Shown here: one piece after another, positions 1-4,536 of the stretch
Layout: each line of letters opens with the position of its first letter
How positions within the stretch are numbered: the stretch's first letter is position 1
Source: Acidimicrobium sp. BACL17 MAG-120823-bin42
GTDB lineage: Bacteria; Actinomycetota; Acidimicrobiia; Acidimicrobiales; Ilumatobacteraceae
Length of the DNA stretch: 5,839 nucleotides
Assembly (NCBI GenBank): GCA_001438985.1
Contig: LIAZ01000079.1
Coordinates: 1-5,839, forward strand
Reading direction: 5' to 3'
Program-made: the position numbers and the translations under genes
Notes under the pieces: model-generated
Told to the model about the DNA's origin: nothing
What the model saw: the letters and a program-made list of their open reading frames with translations, nothing else
Databases searched by the model: none

Positions 1-16
1 AATTGTTGCATCGGGC

Positions 17-886
17 TTGCTTGTCGACGACGTGCGGCGAATTATTGCTGTTGCACTAGACGAAGATTTGCATCATGGTCCTGATGTCACCACCAACTCG
101 ACTGTTCCGCCAGAGCAACGCAGTAGAGGAGTGCTTGCGACTCGCCAGATTGGTTGTGTTGCGGGTATTGCAGTTGCGGGCGCGGTGTTTGAGATGGTGT
201 GTGGTGCACAGCACGTGACATTTGATGTGTTGGTGGCAGACGGGCAGCGCGTGACTCCTGGAACTCGAATTGCCACGGTCGAAGGCCCAACTCGTGGGTT
301 GCTCACTGCAGAGCGAACCGCGCTCAATCTGCTTGGCCACCTATCGGGTGTGGCTACAGCAACGAGCCAATGGGCTGATGCAATTGCCTCGACAAAAGCC
401 AAGGTTCGCGATACTCGCAAAACCACTCCAGGTCTGCGCGCGTTAGAAAAATATGCTGTGCGTTGCGGTGGCGGAGTCAATCACCGCATGTCGCTTTCGG
501 ATGCGGCATTGGTAAAAGACAACCATATTGTTGCTGCGGGAGGAGTTGCAGAAGCATTTGCTGCCGTGCGCTCGACTGTGCCAAACATTGTGCTGGAAAT
601 TGAAGTTGATTCGATTGACCAGTTGCGCACCGCATTGTTGGCCGGTGCAGATTTGGTGTTGCTCGACAACATGTCGCCTGATGTACTGCGCGAGGCAGTG
701 GCAGTTGCGCAGAATCATTTAGAACGTACGGGTCACCCTGTCATTCTTGAAGCCAGTGGCGGGCTCACTCTTGACAACGCGCAAAGCGTTGCGGCTACGG
801 GGGTTGATTACATTTCGGTTGGGGCACTGACTCATTCGGCCAAAGTGCTCGATATCGGTCTCGATCTCGAAACCATCGTTGACTAA
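17..886 (+). CDS. nadC: Nicotinate-nucleotide pyrophosphorylase (carboxylating), quinolinate phosphoribosyltransferase
   Basis: The product converts quinolinate and PRPP to nicotinate mononucleotide, CO2 and pyrophosphate, the step joining de novo synthesis to the common NAD pathway in the cytosol. Family hallmarks appear in order: the N-terminal LDEDL-x-x-GPDVTT segment (residues 14-26), TAERTALNLLGHLSG (97-111) with Arg100, RDTRKT (131-136) with Arg134 and Lys135, GGGVNHR (151-157) with His156 and Arg157, Lys167 in VKDNH, Glu196 in EIEVDS, Asp217 in LLDN, and the C-terminal phosphate-loop region GGL...GVDYISVGALTHS (248-274). These fall exactly five residues before the corresponding active-site residues as I recall them for the 285-residue Mycobacterium tuberculosis enzyme. 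The start is uncertain: TTG at 17 is the first usual start codon visible, without a good ribosome binding site, and the frame stays open to base 2, so the true start may lie just outside the window. The gene ends tail to tail against the minus-strand hydrolase, stop codons overlapping. Identity is very secure; only the start is in doubt. Confidence 0.95.
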   Translation: MLVDDVRRIIAVALDEDLHHGPDVTTNSTVPPEQRSRGVLATRQIGCVAGIAVAGAVFEMVCGAQHVTFDVLVADGQRVTPGTRIATVEGPTRGLLTAERTALNLLGHLSGVATATSQWADAIASTKAKVRDTRKTTPGLRALEKYAVRCGGGVNHRMSLSDAALVKDNHIVAAGGVAEAFAAVRSTVPNIVLEIEVDSIDQLRTALLAGADLVLLDNMSPDVLREAVAVAQNHLERTGHPVILEASGGLTLDNAQSVAATGVDYISVGALTHSAKVLDIGLDLETIVD

Positions 887-1719
887 CTCTGCAGTGCGCG
901 CTCCTGCACGCTGAGGCAGGCGGCAATCAATTTTGGTACGTACGTCCGTTGCTCTGCATAAATTGCGTTATGACCGCCATCAACCAGATGCACATCAACA
1001 TCTTGGAGTAGATCAAGCAATCGTTGCTGACGTTCGGGGGGCACAACTTGATCTTGCGTAGTGATCACGACAGATGTTGGGACATCGACTCCGGGCAACC
1101 ATTGCAACGAATTGAAGCTTCCGATTTCTTTGCCGGCTTCAAGAATTTGTCGCCAATCGTGCCCAGCCATTTGCTCAATGGCCCACGAGTCCATGCCTTC
1201 AGTTTTGCGTTGCAGGTAAATCTGTTCGGTGAACCAATCGACGGTTTGTTTCGGTGCGAGTCGGGCAAGTGTGGCCAAGCCGGTGATGCCAATAAAGCCA
1301 ACACGTTCTTCGCGAGATTTTGCAAACACTGGTGCAGTGCTGCACAACACCAAACCATCTACGCGGTCGCTATGACGTTGCCACACAAGTTGCGCAATCG
1401 TTCCGCCCATCGAGTATCCAACAGGAATGAATGTATTGACACCAAGCGCATCGGCCAATGCCGCAACATCGTCGGCACAGTCAGACAAACGAAACGATCG
1501 ACGTGAGCGAATACCTTGTCCATGGCCTCGCTGATCCAGCGCAACCACATTGAAGTGTTTGCCTAACTCTTCAAAGCACGTAAACCAATTGAGATCTGCA
1601 GTTGCTGTCCAACCATGAAGCAGGATGAGTGTCGGTGCATTCGCTGGGCCTTGCACTTCGCGGATAAAGGTTTGTCCGCGATCGGGAATGTCAATGAGAC
1701 GTCCTGGGGGAAGGGCCAT
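883..1719 (-). CDS. Alpha/beta-fold hydrolase (278 aa), substrate unknown
   Basis: This is a single-domain alpha/beta hydrolase of usual length. Visible features are the oxyanion-hole motif HGW (residues 35-37), the DQRGHGQG strand-turn (62-69), the nucleophile elbow GYSMGG with Ser103 (101-106), an acid candidate Asp223 in TTQDQVVPP, and the catalytic His250 in DGGHNAI. The Ser-Asp-His triad is therefore complete. The sequence resembles the enol-lactonase/esterase branch, but nothing here fixes a substrate. No signal peptide is seen, so it is probably cytosolic. I chose the ATG at 1719 because a GGAG (plus-strand CTCC, 1723-1726) precedes it and homology begins just after it; the same frame is open further upstream to 1803, but that part lies inside greA and looks like noise. 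It starts 10 nt after the greA stop, so the two genes are probably one transcript with coupled translation. The fold is secure; the function is open. Confidence 0.9.
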   Translation of the reverse strand: MALPPGRLIDIPDRGQTFIREVQGPANAPTLILLHGWTATADLNWFTCFEELGKHFNVVALDQRGHGQGIRSRRSFRLSDCADDVAALADALGVNTFIPVGYSMGGTIAQLVWQRHSDRVDGLVLCSTAPVFAKSREERVGFIGITGLATLARLAPKQTVDWFTEQIYLQRKTEGMDSWAIEQMAGHDWRQILEAGKEIGSFNSLQWLPGVDVPTSVVITTQDQVVPPERQQRLLDLLQDVDVHLVDGGHNAIYAEQRTYVPKLIAACLSVQERALQS

Positions 1720-1729
1720 GTTCTCCGGA

Positions 1730-2212
1730 TTACTTCTGTGCTTTGGCTGACAACACGGTGACTTTGAGTTTTGCGTTTGGTGCTTCGTAGGTAACCACGT
1801 CACCTACTTTTGCGCCGAGTAATGCAGAACCGAGAGGCGATGAAGGGCTCATCACGCTGACTTCATCGCTGTCGGGTCTTTCTTCGACATGTCCAATGAG
1901 GTATGACTCGGCAGCACTGTCTGGGTCGCCTTCGTACACAATGGCGACAATTGAACCAAGACCAACGACACCGTCGGCAGGGGCAGTGACCACTTCGACG
2001 TCATCGAGGATGGACTCGATCTGGCGGATTCGGCCTTCCATGTGACCCTGCTCATCTTTGGCAGCGTGGTAGTCGCCGTTTTCCTTGAGGTCGCCCAGTT
2101 CGCGGGCACGCTCAATTTTGTAGGCAACATCAATGCGTCCGCGGGTGGTGAGGTCGTCAAATTCGGCCTTCAGGCGGTCAAAAGCGGACTTGGAAAGTTG
2201 ATGCTTAGCCAT
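1730..2212 (-). CDS. greA: Transcription elongation factor GreA
   Basis: GreA rescues backtracked RNA polymerase by entering the secondary channel and stimulating cleavage of the extruded RNA 3' end. The protein has 160 residues against 158 in Escherichia coli. The N-terminal coiled coil (about 1-78) carries the signature tip ELGDLKENGDYHAAKDEQ (residues 38-55), with the acidic pair Asp41 and Glu44 at the same numbers as in E. coli. The C-terminal FKBP-like domain (about 83-160) includes VGLGSIVAIVYEGD (96-109) and the late SPLGSALLGAKVGD motif (about 129-142). The ATG at 2212 gives the normal N-terminus (MAKHQLSKSAFDRL); the frame extends upstream to 2383, but that piece overlaps leuB and has no GreA similarity. 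The ribosome binding site is weak. A hydrolase follows after 10 nt, and leuB is divergent after 49 nt. Confidence 0.96.
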   Translation of the reverse strand: MAKHQLSKSAFDRLKAEFDDLTTRGRIDVAYKIERARELGDLKENGDYHAAKDEQGHMEGRIRQIESILDDVEVVTAPADGVVGLGSIVAIVYEGDPDSAAESYLIGHVEERPDSDEVSVMSPSSPLGSALLGAKVGDVVTYEAPNAKLKVTVLSAKAQK

Positions 2213-2240
2213 ACGGCTCAAGGCTATCTGCGCAAATTGC

Positions 2241-2268
2241 ACCCTACGATGGAGTATCACCATGTCAG
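2241..2268 (-). promoter_or_regulatory. Possible greA promoter in the divergent gap
   Basis: On the minus strand CTGACA (2268-2263, five of six matches to TTGACA) is followed after 16 bp by TAGGGT (2246-2241, a TAnnnT type -10). Transcription would start near 2234 and give a leader of about 22 nt. The -35 would overlap the first codons of leuB. Only 49 bp separate the two divergent starts, so the leuB and greA promoters must overlap each other or the opposing gene. I could not pick a convincing leuB promoter: TACGAT at 2245-2250 is -10-like, but would leave the GGAG at 2251-2254 outside the RNA. Confidence 0.3.
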
Positions 2269-3275
2269 CCAAATCATCATCAGCACATCGCATTGCAGTT
2301 ATCGGTGGAGACGGAATCGGCCCCGAAGTCATCACTGAGGCTCTAAAAGTAGTGAAGGCTGCTGGAATCACTCTGCAGACCACCGATTTTGATTTAGGTG
2401 GTGCGCGTTACCTGCGCGATGGCGAAGTGTTGTCGGATGCCACGCTTGCCGAACTGCGCGGCTTTGATGCGATCTTGCTTGGTGCTGTCGGCACACCTGC
2501 CGTGCCACCGGGTGTGATCGAGCGCGGACTGTTGTTGAAGATGCGCTTCGAACTTGATTTGTACATCAACCAACGACCATTTGCGGGCGTTGCACCTGGC
2601 CATACGAAGTCACACGATTTTGTTGTCATTCGTGAAAACACCGAGGGCCCATATGTTGGCGAAGGTGGTGTGTTGCGTAAGGGAACGCCGTTGGAAGTTG
2701 CAACTCAGGGCAGTGTCAACACTGCACATGGCGTAGAGCGATGTGTGCGTTATGCATTCGAGCTTGCTGCACAACGCGAGCGTAAACATCTCACGCTCGT
2801 GCACAAAACCAACGTGCTTACGTTCGCGGGCGATTTGTGGCAACGCACGTTTAACAAAGTTGCTGAAGAGTTTCCACAAGTTGGCACTGCATACAACCAT
2901 GTTGATGCTGCATGTATTTATTTTGTGCAAGACCCACAGCGCTACGACGTAATTGTGACCGACAATTTGTTCGGCGATATTTTGACCGACCTCGGAGGTG
3001 CGGTGAGTGGTGGAATTGGTGTTGCGTCATCGGCAAACCTCAACCCCAAGCGCACTGGCCCGTCAATGTTCGAACCAGTTCACGGTTCGGCACCCGACAT
3101 TGTGGGTACCGGCAAGGCAAACCCCGTGGCGGCCATTTTGTCGGCAGCACACATGCTCGAATTCCTGGGCGAAACAGCCGGGGCAGCGGCTTTGCGTGCA
3201 GCCTGTGACCAACCAACCGCTGGCACTACCTCGCAGGTGGGCGACGAAATTGCAGCCCGCGTGGCAGGCAAGTAA
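2262..3275 (+). CDS. leuB: 3-isopropylmalate dehydrogenase
   Basis: LeuB oxidises and decarboxylates (2R,3S)-3-isopropylmalate with NAD+ to 4-methyl-2-oxopentanoate in leucine synthesis. In cells using citramalate it also turns 3-methylmalate into 2-oxobutanoate, so it fits beside the downstream cimA. The 337-residue protein is of the short actinobacterial type. Visible elements are GGDGIGPEV (15-23), the substrate arginines Arg95, Arg105 and Arg124, Tyr131 in GPYVG, Lys182 in VHKTNVL, Asp215 in HVDA, the metal ligands Asp239 and Asp243 in NLFGDILTD, and the cofactor loop FEPVHGSAPDI (270-280) with Asp279. Spacing of these residues agrees with the Thermus enzyme within a few positions. The ATG at 2262 has GGAG at 2251-2254, seven bases upstream. 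The ilvE gene follows after 39 nt without a terminator, so they are probably co-transcribed. Isocitrate dehydrogenase and tartrate dehydrogenase are relatives, but the segment at 84-106 favours LeuB. Confidence 0.95.
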   Translation: MSAKSSSAHRIAVIGGDGIGPEVITEALKVVKAAGITLQTTDFDLGGARYLRDGEVLSDATLAELRGFDAILLGAVGTPAVPPGVIERGLLLKMRFELDLYINQRPFAGVAPGHTKSHDFVVIRENTEGPYVGEGGVLRKGTPLEVATQGSVNTAHGVERCVRYAFELAAQRERKHLTLVHKTNVLTFAGDLWQRTFNKVAEEFPQVGTAYNHVDAACIYFVQDPQRYDVIVTDNLFGDILTDLGGAVSGGIGVASSANLNPKRTGPSMFEPVHGSAPDIVGTGKANPVAAILSAAHMLEFLGETAGAAALRAACDQPTAGTTSQVGDEIAARVAGK

Positions 3276-3314
3276 CGCTAAGTTTTATCAACGTTTGAAG
3301 AACAAGAGGACGTA

Positions 3315-4232
3315 ATGCCAATTACCACCACACCGAAAATTTGGATGAACGGAACGCTTGTCGATTGGGACAAAGCACAAGTGCATGTGTTGACTCACAC
3401 ATTGCATTACGGCACCGGAGTGTTTGAAGGAATTCGTGCGTACGAGACTGACAAGGGCCCAGCAGTGTTCCGCCTTACCGAGCACATGCAGCGGTTCATT
3501 AACTCGGCAAAGATTTTGGCAATGCCAATGCCGTACACGCTTGAAGAACTTGTGCAAGCAGTAAAGGACACCGTTGCATCAACAGGCTTACCAGCGTGTT
3601 ATATCCGCCCGCTCGCGTACTACGGATATGGTGAAATGGGACTCAACACCACGCCATGCAAAACCGAAGTGGCGATTGCGTGCTGGCCGTGGGGTGCATA
3701 CCTTGGCGATGACGCCGTAGAAAAGGGCGTACGCATGAAGATCTCTTCATGGACGCGCCACGATCACAACACCATGCCGCCGGCAGCAAAAACAGTGGGC
3801 AATTATGTGAACTCGTCGTTAGCCAAGGTTGAAGCGCTGAATGCGGGCTATGACGAAGCGATCATGCTTGCACCAAACGGATTGGTTGCAGAGTGCACCG
3901 GCGAGAACTTGTTTGTAGTTCGCAACGGAATCATTTTGACTCCGCCAACATCGGCGGGTGCTCTTGAAGGCATCACACAAAACAGCGTCACCCGAATCGC
4001 ACGGGATCTTGGCTATGACGTTCGCGTCGACAACATTGCACGCAGCGATTTGTACATTGCCGAAGAAATCTTTGCCTGTGGCACCGCTGCCGAAGTTGGC
4101 TCGGTCAGTTCGGTCGATGATCGGCCAGTGCCTTGCCCGGGACCCATCACGCGGGCAATCGCCAGCACGTATGCCAAGGCTGTGCGTGGGCAAGACCCGC
4201 GTTACTCCGGCTGGCTCGAATACGCGAAATAA
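3315..4232 (+). CDS. ilvE: Branched-chain-amino-acid aminotransferase (class IV, IlvE)
   Basis: IlvE is the PLP enzyme that performs the last step of isoleucine, leucine and valine synthesis, transferring an amino group from glutamate to the matching 2-oxo acid. It has 305 residues, against 309 in Escherichia coli, and aligns with that enzyme end to end. Motifs in order are WMNGTLVDWDKAQVHVLTH (10-28), HYGTGVFEGIRAY (31-43), EHMQR with Arg60, YIRPL (96-100), CWPWGAYLG (123-131), the Schiff-base lysine Lys159 in PPAAKTVGNY, Tyr164, Glu193 in AECTGENLF, and GTAAEVGSV (256-264). D-amino-acid transaminase and aminodeoxychorismate lyase share the fold, but the first 60 residues and the WPWGAYLG segment are IlvE-specific. 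The start at 3315 follows a purine-rich AGAGGA at 3305-3310. It lies 39 nt after leuB and probably belongs to the same transcript. A 304-nt regulatory gap separates it from cimA. Confidence 0.95.
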   Translation: MPITTTPKIWMNGTLVDWDKAQVHVLTHTLHYGTGVFEGIRAYETDKGPAVFRLTEHMQRFINSAKILAMPMPYTLEELVQAVKDTVASTGLPACYIRPLAYYGYGEMGLNTTPCKTEVAIACWPWGAYLGDDAVEKGVRMKISSWTRHDHNTMPPAAKTVGNYVNSSLAKVEALNAGYDEAIMLAPNGLVAECTGENLFVVRNGIILTPPTSAGALEGITQNSVTRIARDLGYDVRVDNIARSDLYIAEEIFACGTAAEVGSVSSVDDRPVPCPGPITRAIASTYAKAVRGQDPRYSGWLEYAK

Positions 4233-4258
4233 CAGTCGCGGGATTACACGGGAGTGAC

Positions 4259-4276
4259 TTTTTGGGGGTTTCCCCC
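4259..4276 (+). other. Small G5/C5 hairpin after ilvE
   Basis: GGGGG (4264-4268) and CCCCC (4272-4276) can pair around a TTT loop, 31 nt after the ilvE stop codon. A T run precedes the stem (4259-4263) rather than following it, so on the plus strand this is not a standard rho-independent terminator. It could act as a U-less terminator or RNA-stabilising end of the leuB-ilvE message, or be chance. Confidence 0.25.
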
Positions 4277-4280
4277 AGGG

Positions 4281-4301
4281 TTATCCACATACGTTTCCAC
4301 A
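4281..4301 (+). promoter_or_regulatory. DnaA box pair 1 (perfect box plus weak box)
   Basis: A perfect consensus DnaA box, TTATCCACA, lies at 4281-4289. A second, degenerate box GTTTCCACA (seven of nine matches) lies at 4293-4301, in the same direction and 12 bp further on. A 12-bp step is a little over one helical turn, so neighbouring DnaA protomers would sit on nearly the same face. What is seen is only the motif; binding is inferred from the known DnaA consensus. Confidence 0.6.
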
Positions 4302-4324
4302 TTCGGAGTCTCGTCCGCAGGGGT

Positions 4325-4345
4325 TTATCCACAGGTATCCCCACA
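4325..4345 (+). promoter_or_regulatory. DnaA box pair 2 (perfect box plus weak box)
   Basis: A second perfect TTATCCACA lies at 4325-4333, 44 bp after the first and in the same orientation. Again a CCACA half-box follows at the same distance (ATCCCCACA, 4337-4345). The unit TTATCCACA-N7-CCACA thus occurs twice, while the seven bases inside differ at six positions. That argues for retained binding sites rather than a recent duplication. The pair ends about 20 bp upstream of the -35 of the proposed cimA leader promoter. Confidence 0.6.
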
Positions 4346-4350
4346 GGTAT
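4329..4350 (+). repeat. Tandem 10-bp direct repeat CCACAGGTAT, period 12
   Basis: CCACAGGTAT occurs at 4329-4338 and again at 4341-4350, separated by CC. The first copy contains the end of the second perfect DnaA box, and the second copy contains the weak box that follows it. The repeat may be a small tandem duplication that created the second half-site, or two sites for one protein. Confidence 0.6.
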
Positions 4351-4362
4351 TTTGGGCAGGGG

Positions 4363-4391
4363 TTGGCGAACGCACAATCTGGCGTCAGACT
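4363..4391 (+). promoter_or_regulatory. Candidate promoter of the cimA leader
   Basis: TTGGCG (4363-4368, four of six -35 matches) is followed after 17 bp by CAGACT (4386-4391, three of six -10 matches, keeping the important second A and final T). The start point predicted six to seven bases after the -10 falls at 4398, which is the G of the leader GTG codon. Leaderless mRNAs beginning with GTG or ATG are common in actinobacteria, so this coincidence supports the site. An alternative pair, TTGGGC at 4352-4357 and CAATCT at 4375-4380 with 17 bp between, matches less well and would give an 11-nt leader. Confidence 0.4.
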
Positions 4392-4397
4392 AGAGAC

Positions 4398-4451
4398 GTG
4401 AATCAGTACGGAGCACCCACCGCCAGCACTGCAATCATCATTATTCGTTAG
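4398..4451 (+). CDS. Isoleucine-rich leader peptide of the cimA attenuator (17 aa)
   Basis: The frame reads MNQYGAPTASTAIIIIR and stops at TAG (4449-4451). It starts with GTG at 4398. Residues 13-16 are four consecutive isoleucine codons (ATC ATC ATT ATT, 4434-4445), one sense codon before the stop. Runs of codons for the pathway product, followed by a terminator and then the biosynthetic gene, are the mark of ribosome-mediated attenuation, known for ilv, leu, his and trp operons. Here the gene downstream is citramalate synthase, which commits carbon to isoleucine, so codon and pathway agree. There are no leucine or valine codons apart from the GTG start. The Shine-Dalgarno candidate (AGAG, 4392-4395) is too near the start, which fits a leaderless transcript. 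The same frame is open upstream to 4254, but that part is non-coding in character and carries the DnaA boxes. The peptide itself probably has no function. Confidence 0.75.
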   Translation: MNQYGAPTASTAIIIIR

Positions 4452-4474
4452 GCGTGCGTCACCCGACGTACGCC
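4451..4474 (+). promoter_or_regulatory. First hairpin of the cimA attenuator
   Basis: GGCGTGCGTC (4451-4460) pairs with GACGTACGCC (4465-4474) around the loop ACCC: ten pairs, of which one is G-U. The 5' arm begins on the last base of the leader stop codon, so a ribosome ending at that stop would cover it, whereas one held at the first isoleucine codons would leave it free. It stands directly before the terminator hairpin, with one base between. It could be the pause/1:2 hairpin of a classical attenuator, or part of an antiterminator; extension across an A-C mismatch by two U-A pairs (4448-4449 with 4476-4477) would take the base of the terminator stem. Confidence 0.65.
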
Positions 4475-4475
4475 C

Positions 4476-4501
4476 AAGCCGCCCAACTGGGCGGCTTTTT
4501 T
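4476..4501 (+). terminator. Rho-independent terminator (attenuator) before cimA
   Basis: AAGCCGCCC (4476-4484) pairs with GGGCGGCTT (4489-4497) around the loop AACT, and the T run continues to 4501. Stem, tight loop and U tract are all of good quality. It lies 35 bases before the cimA start and 24 bases after the leader stop, in the direction of cimA. It can hardly serve ilvE alone, since it is about 245 nt beyond the ilvE stop and beyond the leader peptide. Its expected role is premature termination of the cimA transcript when isoleucine is plentiful. Confidence 0.85.
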
Positions 4502-4536
4502 CATCCCCAAAACCAGACAGCAGAGAAGAGCCACAG

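Noticed and set aside
1024..1506. 160-codon plus-strand frame opposite the hydrolase
   Set aside because: The minus-strand frame has a full hydrolase triad; this one shows no domain and no ribosome binding site.
1720..1803. N-terminal extension of the hydrolase frame
   Set aside because: These 28 codons overlap greA and have no hydrolase similarity; the ATG at 1719 with GGAG gives a normal N-terminus.
2213..2383. N-terminal extension of the greA frame
   Set aside because: It overlaps the leuB start and would add 57 residues not found in GreA; the start at 2212 puts Asp41 and Glu44 at the family positions.
4259..4360. Complete chromosomal origin (oriC)
   Set aside because: Only two perfect boxes, no clear AT-rich unwinding element and no dnaA, dnaN, rpmH or parAB nearby. 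Kept only as a DnaA-box cluster.
4254..4451. 65-codon frame starting with ATG at 4254
   Set aside because: Only its last 17 codons look coding (Ile run, stop on the hairpin). The upstream part passes through the DnaA boxes and the promoter candidate and reads like translated non-coding DNA.
4398..4536. T-box riboswitch for isoleucine before cimA
   Set aside because: No T-box consensus (AGGGTGGNACCGCG type) or specifier stem was found; the leader frame with an Ile run explains the terminator better.
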